A stretch of DNA of 64,000 nt, from contig JBBBDQ010000309.1 in assembly GCA_037127315.1 (NCBI GenBank), positions 860,001-924,000 of the forward strand. The letters run 5' to 3'. The notes below the pieces were generated by a model. The model had not been told where the DNA came from and did not search any database. It saw only the letters and a program-made list of their open reading frames with translations. Both the position numbers and the translations under genes were made by a program. Source of the DNA: Ascarosepion bandense. Its lineage: Eukaryota; Mollusca; Cephalopoda; Sepiida; Sepiidae. Positions 9,457 through 19,408 of this stretch are shown here, one piece after another; within the stretch, counting starts at the first letter, position 1; each line of letters begins with the position of its first letter.

Positions 9457-9836
9457 TTTAAGAACATACCTTAATATTAACCAGTGTCAGTCTACGTTAG
9501 ACTGTATAAAATGGTTTAACCGAGTAGAAAAAAATAGGCATTGTGCCTTCATCAAATATGACGTAAAAGATTTTTACCCCTTTATAACAGAAAAAATACT
9601 TAATGAAGCTATCAACCTACGTGTGGGACATTAAAACTTCTACTAATACTGATCCTATTTTAAAATGGGAAATTTTAAAACGAGGTTCCAAGTATAAGCT
9701 GGAGAGTAAGTTCTGCAATTTATGCGGGGAAGAAAAGTTAGCCATTGCGTTATTCGAACCCACGCGGAATTTATTAAATTCAAAAACTGAAATTCTTCAT
9801 AAATGTATTCACATGAAAAAATGTTTGCTCAAATAG
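9446..9836 (+). pseudogene. PLE RT motif A fused by deletion to the GIY-YIG end
   Basis: Codons from 9,446 give CIKWFNRVEKNRHCAFIKYDVKDFYPFI, where KYDVKDFYPFI is RT motif A with its catalytic Asp. At about 9,605-9,615 the sequence jumps to STYVWDIKTSTNTDPILKW, the late part of the endonuclease, which continues to CIHMKKCLLK and a stop near 9,836. Everything between (motifs B and C, thumb, GIY-YIG core) is deleted. Confidence 0.7.
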
Positions 9837-10048
9837 CCTCCTGTTTAATTGTTCTCAATCCGTTTTTTTTTCTTTTTTTTTCCTTAATAAAGTTAATCCC
9901 TCCACTTTTTTCTTGAGTTTGGTGCCTTCCTTGTTTAAGCTGAAATTCTACATATATACTGCGTAATTTCTAAGTCTTTAGCTAATTCCCTTGACGAGCT
10001 GTTAAGCGAAACCGTGGTAAGTTATTGGCTCGCTCTTAGATTTTTGAT

Positions 10049-10520
10049 TATATATATAGTGATTATACACGTATACTGTCTTAATATGTATAGGAAAAAC
10101 TACTAAAAAGTTGTAAGTTTAAAAATGTATTTTTTTTTTTACAGTATTTATTTATTTCTATTATTATATTTGATATTTCAGACCGTCCTCGGCCTTTCAT
10201 CGGAAACAAACGATTTTAAAATTTAAATTAGAAACGTTTTCACGAGAGCGTTCGTCCAAGAGATTGTTTACATCACGTGACGCAGAAAGCGACAGATTGT
10301 TTTAAATATTTGTAAACGTAAACCTATCTTTAATAATATTTATAAATTTTGTTTTAGAGAAAATGTTTTAATTGTATCTAAAAAATGTTTAACTATATTG
10401 AAATATTTATAAAGATTCAAAACACCTAAGTCCCCATTTAACCCTAGCCTGTGTGTATTTAATTTTAAAATCCAGTATTTTTCTTTCTTTCTGCGTGAGT
10501 GTGTAGAACTAAAATCAGAG
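10049..10520 (-). repeat. PLE family B terminal repeat, sense (left) arm
   Basis: Sequence from about 10,057 to 10,520 is repeated in inverted orientation at 11,452-11,985 with high similarity. It overlaps the end of the endonuclease coding region. Copies or parts recur at 25,620-26,030 and 28,560-28,745. It carries the conserved hammerhead-like block at 10,165-10,205. Confidence 0.75.
10165..10205 (-). ncRNA. Hammerhead-like motif, PLE family B (degenerate core)
   Basis: On the minus strand the block is CCGATGA, a stem aggccg/cggtct closed by an AGGA loop, then GAAA. The hammerhead core would be CUGAUGA, so U4 is C here. One extra A lies between core and stem II. Stem I was not found. See the related copies at 11,734, 25,919 and 28,607. 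Confidence 0.35.
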
Positions 10521-10882
10521 TCTATTAGTAAACATTTGCAGTTTTCTAATGTGTGCCCTGGTTGATTGAACTGTTGGGCTATGGGGGAATATTGGTTGTT
10601 CTGGCATATGCTAAGTTTATGATTATTGAACCGGAATCTAAAGCTATTTCTAGATTCACTAATATATCCACTATTTGGACATATTGAACAGAAGAGAAAA
10701 TATATAATGTTTTGGCTGTCACAGGTGAGGCGTGGTGGGTGCAATTTGATGTTGGTGTTAGGTACAGAAAATACTGCGTCGTTTACTAAATGTTTGCAAA
10801 TTAAACAACGGGATTTCTGACATTTTAAATCCCTGATAGGTTTGTATTTTTTAGATATTTGGTTGAAGTGAGGATAGCTCAT
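10340..10882 (-). pseudogene. PLE GIY-YIG endonuclease, family B
   Basis: The 180-residue frame has a C-rich start (CQKSRCLIC), then DSQNIIYFLFCSICPNSGYI with SRNSFRFRFNNHK, the GIY-YIG nuclease core of PLEs of the type with a CKH linker, and a basic [21 protein letters not shown] tail. The YIG strand reads GYISES, where YIGET is expected, so a Gly is replaced. It lies downstream of RT remnants at 11,154-11,430. The C-terminal coding sequence is part of the inverted terminal repeat. Confidence 0.7.
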
Positions 10883-11153
10883 AGGTTGGGTGTTTGTTTC
10901 ATTGCATTTATGGGTGGTTTATCGAAAATGTCTTTAATTTTTTTGTTTGATTGGAGGTTCTTGTAATTATTTTTTAAATTTTTAATAAGTGTGTGGGAAT
11001 ATTGATTGAGGTTAAAAACCATGGGAATTCGGTTGTTTTTTTCTTTTCTTGTATGTGAGAAGTATGTTACGATTTATGTGGATGGTTTTATTTAGTGCTT
11101 CTTTTATTATTTTTATTGCGTATTTACATTTTAGAAATTGCTTTGTTAGGTTG

Positions 11154-11430
11154 TTAATGTTGTATAGAAAATCTGGATGGTCTGAGCATATGCGTTTGAT
11201 TCTTAGAAATGAGCTGTATACGATAGATTTTTTTTAATTTAAGGGGATGACAACTGTTAAAGTGTAGGAATTTATGTTGGTTTGTGGGTTTATTGTATAG
11301 ACTGGTGGAAAGTGTATGTTTGTTTAATTTTATCATGACGTCTAAGAAAGGGACGGATGTGTATGAGTACTCCATGGTAAATTTAATTATATTGTGGAAG
11401 TTGTTGCAGAAAGTAAAAAAGCTTTTTAAT
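11154..11430 (-). pseudogene. PLE RT C-terminal fragment, family B
   Basis: Contains SVPFLDVMIKLNKHTLSTSLYNKPTNQHKFLHFNSCHP, the standard PLE sequence after RT motif C, preceded by a helical LKSFFTFCNNFH segment. The RT catalytic part is absent: the inverted right arm begins at about 11,452, so the element was truncated at its 5' side and capped with a reversed terminal repeat. Further frames between 11,154 and 10,900 are broken. Confidence 0.7.
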
Positions 11431-11733
11431 TTTTCTACTCCATGAGTTCATAATCTACACACTCACGCAGAAAGAAAGAAAAATACTGGATTTTAAAATT
11501 AAATACACACAGGCTAGGGTTAAATAGTGTTTTGAATCTTTATAAATATTTCAATAGTTAAACATTTTTTAGATACAATTAAAAAATTTTCTCTAAAACA
11601 AAATTTATAAGTATTATTTACATTTACAAATATTTAAAACAATCTGTCGCTTTCTGCGTCACGTGATGTAAACAATCTCTCGGACGAACGCTCTCGTGAA
11701 AACGTTTCTAATTTAAATTTTAAAATCATTTGT

Positions 11734-11776
11734 TTTTGATGAAAGGCCGAGGACGGTCTGAAATATCAAATATAAT
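11734..11776 (+). ncRNA. Hammerhead-like motif, PLE family B
   Basis: TTGATGA at the core position, stem II aggccg/cggtct with loop AGGA, then GAAA followed by an AUAU-CAA-AUAU stem III candidate. C3 is U, which should reduce or abolish cleavage. No stem I partner was found. Confidence 0.35.
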
Positions 11777-11925
11777 AAATAAATATAATAAATATATAAA
11801 TATTTAAATAAATATAATAAATATAATAAATATATAAATATTTAAATAAATATAATAAATATAATAAATATTTAAATAAATATAATAAATATAATAAATA
11901 TAATAAATAAATACTGTCAAAAAAT
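11775..11925 (+). repeat. AT minisatellite (aataaatat-type) inside the PLE arm
   Basis: About 150 bp of repeated aataaatat/aaatataat units. The other three copies of this terminal repeat hold only about 25 bp here, so this is a local expansion. Confidence 0.8.
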
Positions 11926-12000
11926 ACATTTTTAAACTTAAACTTTTTAGTAGTTTTTCCTATATATATATATATATATATATATTATCATATCACCCCA

Positions 12001-12429
12001 AGCAAGCAAGGCGATAACGCCACTGATGCGCAGGGGGCTACGTAAGGGTAAAAAGAATGGAAAAGAGAAAGCCGGAAACCACATCCTAAACAGGGAACAA
12101 GGGATGAACCTCTTCACCTGTTCAATAGACGTGGGTGGAGTGTGAACCGGGCGATAGGTTAGTCTATCTACTCCAACTGAAAAAAAAATTAAAAAAGAAA
12201 AGAGTGAAAAAATTGGAAAAGAGAAAACCGGAAACCGCATCCTAAACAGGAAACAAGGGATGAGCCTCTTCACCTGTTCAATAGATGTGTGCGGAGTGTG
12301 AACCGGGCAATAGTTTAGTTTAGTCTATCTACTCCAATTGAAAAAAAAAATAAAAAAGAAAAGAGTGAAAAGATTGGAAAAGAGAAAACCGGAAACCGCA
12401 TCCTAAACAGGAAACAAGGGATGAGCCTC
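12001..12429 (-). mobile_element. LINE 3' tail with 158-bp tandem repeat
   Basis: On the minus strand this reads into the ccctgcgcatcagtgg ... ttgcttggggtg tail block that ends the LINE family seen at 1, 27,690 and 37,141. It is preceded by about 2.3 tandem copies of a unit starting at 12,074, 12,230 and 12,391 (spacing 156 and 161). Each unit contains a purine-rich gaaaaccggaaaccg block and cacctgttcaatag. No ORF2 coding remains. Confidence 0.7.
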
Positions 12430-12951
12430 TTATCGATAATTCTCTAAACATATACTGTTAAATTTAAGAAACAATGAATGTCTATTATGTTTAATCATGA
12501 GCCATTCTAAACATTGTATTTTGGCTTTAATTTCAGTTGAAAATAAAGACAAAACTTCTTCAACATTTGGATAATTTTTTATTAAGTTGGTTCTAAGCTT
12601 TCGACTCACATGATCCATCTTCAGAGAGGTTAGAAGGACGTTAACATAAAAACATCCACCATCAGCGACGATTTTATCTTGTGTTGACATAAAACTCCGC
12701 TAAGCAACGGCAACAGTTACCAAAAATATCAAACGCAGTTCGCAAATTTGTAATACGCTTCTATGACGTCACACCGCGTCGAGAGCTCGAAATGATAACA
12801 GAACCATATATTTAAATGCAATGTAATGTGCTATGACCAGATTTAAACGTGATTTTATTAAATGTGGGTTTTTGGGATTTAATATAGATGGCCTCCAATA
12901 TCTGAAAGTTCTTTTTACTGTGTGTATGAGTGAGGATTATTGTATTGTTGA
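12430..12951 (-). mobile_element. PLE 3' end, family C
   Basis: On the minus strand 12,951-12,805 encodes the end of a PLE endonuclease (ILTHTHSKKNFQILEA, then a Thr-Leu-His-Cys-Ile stop). The same ending is found at 31,905-32,051. It is followed by a 3' region that also occurs at 23,800-23,960 and carries the hammerhead-like motif at 12,590-12,635. The element is truncated where it meets the gypsy LTR at about 12,952. Confidence 0.65.
12590..12635 (-). ncRNA. Hammerhead-like motif with stem I, PLE family C
   Basis: CTGAAGA (an allowed CUGANGA core) at 12,618-12,624, GAAA at 12,599-12,602 and a perfect 6-bp stem I between 12,591-12,596 and 12,630-12,635. Stem II (ggatc/gagtc) is imperfect and stem III is very short or absent. 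Both conserved cores and stem I are present together. Confidence 0.4.
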
Positions 12952-13111
12952 TTAAAATATCAGACCTTCTTCATTTAGCAGAGCGTTTTCTGTTTTGTTT
13001 TTGTTTACGTTGCCAGGAATATAAGCGTTTCTAAGACTCTTTTTCTTAGTTACCATGGATATGAGCGTCTTTAAAACTCTTTTCTTTGCTGCCTTGGATA
13101 TTCTCGTCACA
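12952..13111 (-). repeat. 3' LTR fragment of the Gmr1-like gypsy element
   Basis: On the minus strand the LTR starts TGTGACGAG at 13,111, directly after a purine-rich tract. It holds three diverged copies of a unit of about 40 bp (each starting atatcc or atattcc), probably U3 repeats. It is truncated at about 12,952 by PLE sequence. Confidence 0.55.
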
Positions 13112-13120
13112 TCCCCACCA
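13112..13120 (-). other. Polypurine tract of the gypsy element
   Basis: tggtgggga on the minus strand lies exactly between the RNase H coding end region and the LTR start TGTGACG, as expected for the plus-strand primer site. Confidence 0.6.
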
Positions 13121-13189
13121 TGAAAAATAGAAAATATCTTTTTTATAGAAAAGGCTATTTTCGTCACAAAGAGAATTTTTCGTTGTTTT

Positions 13190-13431
13190 ATTTTATATTC
13201 GGGATAACGCATCTGCCGCGAGGTTCACACGGCCAGGAACATGTCTTATCTCTAAGTTAAATTCTTGAGCTATCAGACTCCAAGATAATATCCTCTGGTT
13301 TCCATTTTTATCCGGTGGATTGTGTTCGTGTACACGGTGATTGGATTGGCTGATGCTGTTAGATATATCTCAGCGTCTTAAGCTAATCTATGAGTGCTAA
13401 CCCTTCCTTTTCAACGGTTGAATAATTCTTC
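13190..13431 (-). pseudogene. RNase H remnant of the gypsy element
   Basis: Across two frames the minus strand gives NYSTVEKEGLALI (the start of the RNase H catalytic region) and then WSLIAQEFNLEIRHVPGRVN followed by LAADALSRI, the canonical end of gypsy RNase H. Stops and shifts separate them. It directly abuts the RT start at 13,432, so the RT palm with its YxDD box is missing. Confidence 0.7.
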
Positions 13432-13956
13432 TGGTGGACATTGAATTTCTTGGAGTGGGGTATGCGTCTGTAGTGGTTATTTTATTCACTTTCTGTAATC
13501 AGTACAGAAATGTATTAATCCGTCAGGTTTATCTACTAGTACACAGGGAGATGCCCATGCATCTGGGTTCTATTATACCGTTCTCTAGCATATATTTTAT
13601 CTCCGCTCCCATCAATTTCGCTCTTTTTGGATTTTCGATAAGGATGCTGCTTAATGGGTTTAGCATTCCTGATATCGATCTCATGTATCGCCATATTCGA
13701 CCGGCTGGGTACATCTGAAAATCTTGAAATCTTTGATTAGTTTAGATAAATCACTCCGTTCTGATTAGCTTAAATAACTTAATTTTTCACTTAAGTCAGA
13801 TAGAATTTCTGAATTCCTTAATTTTAGAGATTTATCTTGGAGTACGTCTGAATACTGTTGTCCATGGAATGTTATTTTATCCTCCGATCTGCGTATCGCT
13901 ATCACTGCTGGATGTTTTCCCTGCGTTGATATTACTTCAGCATGTTGATGTGACAA
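13432..13956 (-). pseudogene. RT N-terminus and upstream linker of the gypsy element
   Basis: The linker (13,956-13,765) shows LKLRNSEILSDLSEKLSYLS, the kind of region normally found just before gypsy RT. From 13,640 the frames give AEIKYMLENGIIEP, then WASPCVLVDKPDG and FCTDYRKVN, the first RT motifs. A frameshift splits the run at about 13,555. No catalytic Asp of motif A is preserved, because the sequence jumps to RNase H. Confidence 0.7.
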
Positions 13957-13959
13957 CTG

Positions 13960-14165
13960 CGCGTCTTTTTCCGTCTATCTGGCGTATAGATTATATAACT
14001 TATGTCACTGACCTTTCTCTTGATTTTATAAGGTCATTGGAATTTTGTCTTGAGAGGGTGTGTTCATCGGTAGTAAGACAAGTACTTTGTCGCCAATTTT
14101 AAATTCTCTTGATGCTGTCTTTTTGTCATAATGGAACTTCAGCTTAGCCTGTGCTTTATCTACTT
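13960..14165 (-). pseudogene. Post-integrase (GPY/F-type) module
   Basis: The minus strand reads AQAKLKFHYDKKTASREFKI followed by GDKVLVLLP, then in shifted frames a KIKRKVSD segment and RRKKTRSCHINMLK. This is the classic C-terminal extension of gypsy integrases. It sits between the integrase core and the RT linker without any LTR, so integrase and RT belong to one polyprotein in this order. Confidence 0.6.
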
Positions 14166-15478
14166 TTTCGCTAGCATATTAGCTTTGAACATTCGTTTTC
14201 TGAAATTTGACACGTATTCTGATAAATTTGTTTGGCTTGTGTTGACTAACCATTGTTTCTTTATCAGCTTTAATGGTCCTCTCACTGTATGGCCATATAT
14301 CAGCTCGAACGGGCTATAACAAAGAGATTTGGGTTGCCTCCCTTGCTGCAAACATAATGAATGGTAGAACCTCGTCCCATTCTTTTTCGTTTTCCAAACA
14401 ATATGCAAGCATCATGCTCTTTAGTGTTGAACGGAATCTTTCAAGGGCCCCTTGAGATTGTGGGTGATAGGCACTCGAGTGTATAGTGGTTATGCCTAAC
14501 TGCTCAATAGCCTGCCGAAAAAACTTTCGATGTGAAACTAGATCCTTGATCTGATTGTACTTCCTTATCCAATCCAAATTTCGTAAAGAAATTCATTAGG
14601 GCCCCGACTATTTTATTTGCAGATACGTCTCTCATTAGTATAGCTTCGGAAAATCTAGATGTCGTACATAAAATTGTGAATACATATTTATTCCCCTTTT
14701 TCGTCATGAGTAGGGGTCCTACACAGTCAATGATCACTCGGCTGAATGGTTCCTCTGCTACCGGGATGCGTTGCAATGGAGCCGTCGGTATGTTCGGGTT
14801 AGGTTTCCCGGCTACTTGGCATACATGGCATGTATTACAATAATTTACCACGTCCCGTTTTAAAACTGGCCAATAAATGTGCCTAGCTATCTTATCGTAA
14901 GATATGTTTATTCCTAGATGACTTGCTAACAGTATTTCATGTGCTGTTTTTAGGATAAGTGATCGGTAAACGTGAGGTAATATTATTTGGTCTCTGTTTG
15001 CCCAGTCTTCCACCTCAGGAATATCATTTGGTTTCCACCGTCTCATTAGTATCCCGTTCTGGATATAATATTTCGCCGTTCCTTCTCGTTTAGAATCGTC
15101 AGTAGCCAGTTCAAAATTCTTCTTCATGTCCGGATCTGCTTGTTGTTTATCGATAAGATTCTCTCTTGTAGCTTGTAGATGGAGTATGTTTCTATTGACA
15201 TTTTCTTTATCTCCTGTAAATCTAAGGGTCTTCCTGGCCTTTTTCGCTGCATTTCGGCACTGTTCGAGGATATTCCTCTTTCTGATTATCCTCACGCGTT
15301 TCTTCTTTATTTGGTGCCTGAGATTGCGCGCGCGTTCCGTTATAATTCCGGCTGCGGCGTCGCTCATTTCTGGGTTTAATGTCGGCGTTTGTTGCATGTC
15401 TCTTCGTTTTCGGGAGTAGATAACGTTTATTTTCGGACCGGCTAAATCGTTTCCCATCGGCATATCGACATTTTTCAT
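14160..15478 (-). pseudogene. Gypsy integrase (HHCC zinc domain and DDE core), broken
   Basis: A frame of 324 codons (15,478-14,504) starts after the protease. It has the HHCC zinc-binding region (H180, H187, C217, C220 in frame numbering) and the DDE core with D251 (VIIDCVGPL) and D310 (VQSDQGSSF). A shifted frame (14,577-14,314) supplies the catalytic Glu in SAYHPQSQGALERF. A third (14,408-14,160) has SPFELIYGHTVRGPL, typical of gypsy integrase C-termini. Integrase inserts the cDNA into the chromosome. All three catalytic residues are present, but two frameshifts break the protein. Confidence 0.8.
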
Positions 15479-15499
15479 GAGTAGTCTATAACCCCCACT

Positions 15500-15760
15500 T
15501 CTATCGTTTCCGATATCTATTTTGAGTTTGACTCAGTGCATAGGTACCCTCGTAGATTTGCCACTTATTCCTCTTATATATACGTGTTTACCAGTTGCTG
15601 AATTCATTCCCTTTGGTAGACTTATTTTTTAGTAATAGCAATCGGCAAGCTCCTGTGTCTCTCAATATTTTTGTTTGACGTTCTTCTACTTATCCTTGAC
15701 ATGTGATAACTTTTCCATTGTTATGAATGGTTCGTAGTCGTTGGGTATCTTGTCCATAGA
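15500..15760 (-). pseudogene. Aspartic protease remnant of the gypsy element
   Basis: On the minus strand at 15,662-15,645 the reading gives ILRDTGACRLLLL, the DTGA active site of retroelement proteases. Flanking frames are shifted (KHVYIRG, GGYRLLMKNVDMP). It is directly upstream of integrase, which supports the protease-integrase order. The gag expected next to it is absent; related gag sequence lies 3.6 kb away at 19,409-20,406. Confidence 0.6.
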
Positions 15761-17600
15761 GACTAAGTACCTCTGTTAAATCGCAAAAAAAAAAAAAAAA
15801 AGAAAAAACTAAAAAAACAAACAAACAAAAACAGCATAGTATGAATTAAAAAACAAAAGGCTCAAAACTTAATAAAACCTTTGTTAATATATTGTTTTTC
15901 TTGTTACTTTCGCCTACTCGTTTTTCTTATTGCCTGTTTTATTTCACCACCCAGTTACGTCGAGTCGACTCGTTAAACTTAAATTAGAAATGGAGCACTG
16001 GAATAAATTAGAAGATTTTTAACAGCCATATCAACCACCGAGAATTTTCCAGAGCATGCCACATCCTGGCACTCTGACAGGGTTACACTGCTGCAAAATC
16101 CCTAGTCACGCGCACTGCATTTCAGACTCTTTTTCTCTTCAGCCTACGAGAGACAACCAAAAAAATTCACCTTTCACAAATTCACTCGTAATTAATGACG
16201 CCTTACAAACTTTAACTCAAGTGAGACCGATTTTCTCTACATGTACATTGGTCAACGTAAAATTTTTCTCGCTCTTCCATTTCACCATGTGCTTTTCGAG
16301 GATCCAATATGGCGGACCATCAGTCTAAACAGTCATACGTTCCAGCAACCTTCCCCCACACCTATGAGCCACGTCCGTGCCACCCACCTTTTTTTCAGCA
16401 ACCAGCCTTTTCTGTCATTTTTGGCATTACTACTACTACTACTACCAGCATCATCATCAACGTAATCAAACCAACATATTCACGGACATATTGAAAAAAA
16501 GTATTTTTAATATTTGTTTCAATCTAAGGGGGGTATTTGTGGGGTTTGATACATTCACACCCACACACACACACATGGTCATTCAGCGTTCACATGACAG
16601 CCGTAATTCCCGCGTAAACGATGCCAATAAAAGCAGGGGAACGTCACGTGGTACGCTAGTTAGGATTTTGTCCCGGACAAGAGCAGACATGTTTCTCTAA
16701 CTCACACAAACACACGCGCCCTAATTGCGGGTAGCAATTAGGGGCGCAATTTTTTATTTTTCACCAGGGAAAGAAGGGGGGTATTTGTGGGGCTTGATAC
16801 ATTGACACCCACACACACACACACACACATGGTCACTCAGCGTTCACGTGATAACTTAGTTTCCCGCGTAATCGCATGCTAATAAAAGCGGAGAACATCA
16901 CGTGGTACGCTAGTTAGGATTTCGTCCCGGGGCAAGAGCAGATATGTCTCCCTAACTCACACAAACACACGCGCACTAATTGCGGGTAGCAATTAGTGGC
17001 GCAAATTTTTTTTATTTTTCTTCTCACCGACATTAACACTATGCACATTAACTTTCATTCAAACCGGACCTTACATAAAATAACTTTCTACACATAAATT
17101 CACAATTTTTCCAACCTTCGTCAGTAGAAATCCACAGACTGCCTAAGACTACTACATTCGCATGTAAATCTCTCTCTCTACTCAACGCACACACAGACAC
17201 AGAACTTTGTCTTCTGTCTGACTTTCTTGCCTAAACGCATACACAGACACAGAACCTTGTTTTCTGTCTGAATAATTTCATCAAGGATTTGAACTTTGAA
17301 CTCTTGACGATAATCTTAACAATTGTACAAACCTTTCTTTCAGCTAGAGAAAAAAACTTCATACATCTTATTTTGTTTCTACGAACAGACAAAGAGGAAT
17401 AACTCTTTCCTTTTCACTCTCTTATGCATGCTCTCTCAACCCTATGTAACCTTTGTTAATATATTGTTTTCCTCGTTAATTTCGCCTTTTCGTCTTTCTT
17501 ATCGCCTGTTTTATTTCACCAACCAGTTACGTCGAGTCGACTCGTTAAATTTAAATTAGTAATGGACGCTTCGTCCTCTACAAACTTTTTCATCAAAACG
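15761..17600. other. Noncoding stretch with nested direct repeats, possible LTR derivative
   Basis: No coding sequence is supported. A segment of about 113 bp starting acctttgttaatatattg occurs at 15,883-15,995 and again at 17,452-17,565 (both include acgtcgagtcgactcgtt), 1.57 kb apart. Between them lies a 250-bp tandem duplication (16,527-17,010). The arrangement resembles a short non-autonomous element with similar ends, but no TG...CA borders or site duplication could be fixed. Confidence 0.4.
16527..17010 (+). repeat. 250-bp tandem duplication ending in a hairpin
   Basis: Two copies start at 16,527 and 16,777 (ggggggtatttgtggggtttg or ...gggcttg), run through a CA microsatellite, cacgtggtacgctagttagg, and end in a hairpin ctaattgc-gggta-gcaattag flanked by gcgc/ggcgc. 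The base pair next to the stem is C-G in the first copy and A-T in the second. Confidence 0.75.
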
Positions 17601-19400
17601 TTTATAATATTATTAAGAGGAAAGATCAAAGCAATTTTTATTTATCTTCAAAAATTTTTTAATCCCTTTATGTTCGAAATTTTGGCAGAAAATTTTGGCA
17701 GAAAATGTTACGACCGTTTACAATGGATCACGTAATTTTACGTAACTCACTTTTTTCGGTGACAAACATTAATTTAGAAATTCTCGCGAAAATCAAATAA
17801 TTGTCGGATTTTAATAAAATTTTCAGGACTCATTCACAAATAAATGACATTATATTTGAAATTATTATTTTTTCAAAGTTTTGGTGAAGGTTTTTTTTAA
17901 AAAACCTCCACGTAAATCCATGAAATTTTAATAAATATCAGTTGGCTGCAAATTATTTCTTTATTAATTAAACGTAGGACTCTTCGGAGAATATAAATCA
18001 TCTATTTCTTTATTTTAAAGTTTTCGGCACTATCCGAAAATCTGCTCCGAAGAGTAAAATAAAAGTGCAATAAAATTCTGATATAATTTAATTTGATAAG
18101 CTTTTAATTCCTGGAATAAATAATAATAATTAAGTACTATTATAGTCTGAAGAAAACAAAAACAATTCGATTACTAATAAAATTTTTAAAGAATTGTTTT
18201 CATTTTTTTATTATTATAATAATTCATAAAGTTTTAAAATATTTTAAAAATCTTTTAAAAAACTGTCGCCCATTTTTTTTTAGTTAAGAACTGATGATTA
18301 TATTGCCTATCGAAAATTGAAAAAATTAATAAATATAGTGCACCAATTATATTTTCAAAATAAATAATATTTTTTTTTGTGTGTGTGTGTAAATAAATAT
18401 GTTCATTTAAGTACGATGTTCCATAGGGGTCATGACAAGTTTCTATAGGGGTCGTATTTATTTTAGAAGTTAACAAATGTTTTGGATTATTCCCCTTACA
18501 TGGAAAACAACAGAAACCGCACTTTGATTCTGATTCAAGTCTCTTCAAGACGTTTCTAAAATTCAACAGCCTGTTTTGCAAGTCATTCCTTAAATATTTA
18601 AAGCAACTTTTACATTTTAATTCCTAATTTTCTAATTTTGTTAAAAAAAAAATGTGAAAAAATTCACAATTTGTGGAGGTACCTAAAAAGAATACGAAAA
18701 ATAGATATTAAATATAAAAATTAATAAATGCCATAACATTTCATAAGTTATTGAGTTACCTCTGCCCTTATTTTCATTTTGTTATTTAATTGTAAAATTT
18801 TTTAAAAGACAGTTTTATATTATTTTTATTTTTATTTTTCATAAAACATCTTCAAAGCTAAACTAACTAAAATTCCATAAAATATTGGATAATTGCTGAA
18901 AACTGTTAAATTTTTAATTGTAACATAGTTAAAAAAAAAAAACGATTTGTATGAATAAGATTCATATCAAATTCGTCTACCATACTTTTGGCCGGATACT
19001 GTAAATCATCCATTGTTGATAAGGTGATGACAGCTGTGATAACAAGGCTACGTAATTGAGAAATGCCTTTTGAAACATTTCAGGCAGTAAGCAAGTAATT
19101 CTTGTTTGAAGTCAACTTAAAGTAAGTTTAAATTTGGTAATTTGAAGAAAATAATGTCAGCGAGGTGTATTTTATTTTTGTAAGATTTTTTAAAACCGAG
19201 AATTGGCTCCTGTTTACAATCGATGAAAAATGGCAGAAAATTTGAAATTTTAAAAACTTTTTTTAAATTTCGAAAATTTTTGATTCCGATCAATATAATT
19301 TCGGTATTTTGCTTACTGGAATTACTAAATTTAATCCCTTGGTTTTCAAATAAAGCTAATTTTAAAGCTTGAAGATAACTTATTTATTTTTAAAATTTAA
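17601..19400. other. AT-rich stretch of unknown origin
   Basis: About 1.8 kb with no recognised element. Direct repetition of ttttggcagaaaa occurs at 17,690-17,710. The only frame of note is 18,255-18,581 on the minus strand. It separates the gypsy protease from a related gag and may be an insertion, but no duplication was found at its ends. Confidence 0.4.
18255..18581 (-). CDS. Unrecognised Cys-containing ORF, doubtful
   Basis: A 108-codon frame whose first half reads like protein (KRLESESKCGFCCFPCKGNN, followed by a HLLTSKINTTPIETCHDPYG stretch) and whose second half is low-complexity, with His-Thr runs from a gt microsatellite. The cluster CGFCCFPC could bind metal. No family is recognised and no neighbour suggests a role. 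It may be a transposase remnant or chance. Confidence 0.2.
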   Translation of the reverse strand: MQNRLLNFRNVLKRLESESKCGFCCFPCKGNNPKHLLTSKINTTPIETCHDPYGTSYLNEHIYLHTHTKKNIIYFENIIGALYLLIFSIFDRQYNHQFLTKKKWATVF

Positions 19401-19408
19401 ATTTAAAT

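Larger units (their letters stand above)
8409..10048 (+). mobile_element. Penelope-like element, family A, plus-strand copy with internal deletion
   Basis: The order is a terminal-repeat leader (8,409-8,468), a 132-bp piece of the element's own coding sequence (8,469-8,600), the rest of the leader (8,598-8,740), the PLE N-terminal region and start of RT (about 8,780-9,610), the end of GIY-YIG (9,603-9,836) and the 3' region to about 10,048. RT motifs B and C and most of the endonuclease are deleted. It is non-autonomous. Confidence 0.75.
11452..11985 (+). repeat. PLE family B terminal repeat, inverted (right) arm
   Basis: Reverse complement of the left arm, starting in the endonuclease tail (ctacacactcacgcagaaag) and ending in tttttcctatat. 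It differs by a 150-bp expansion of an aataaatat-type tandem repeat at 11,775-11,925, which is absent from the other family B copies. Confidence 0.75.
13112..15760 (-). mobile_element. Gmr1-like Ty3/gypsy pol region (PR-IN-RT-RH order)
   Basis: On the minus strand the domains run aspartic protease (about 15,720-15,500), integrase (15,400-14,310), post-integrase module (14,160-13,960), RT start (13,714-13,432) and RNase H end (13,430-13,190), then the polypurine tract and LTR. In standard gypsy elements integrase comes last; here it precedes RT, as in the Gmr1 group. The copy is broken by frameshifts, and the core of RT is deleted at about 13,432. Confidence 0.7.

Noticed and set aside
17601..19400. 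A DNA transposon with inverted ends
   Set aside because: Short ttttggcagaaaa repeats were seen, but no pair of inverted ends or duplication could be defined.
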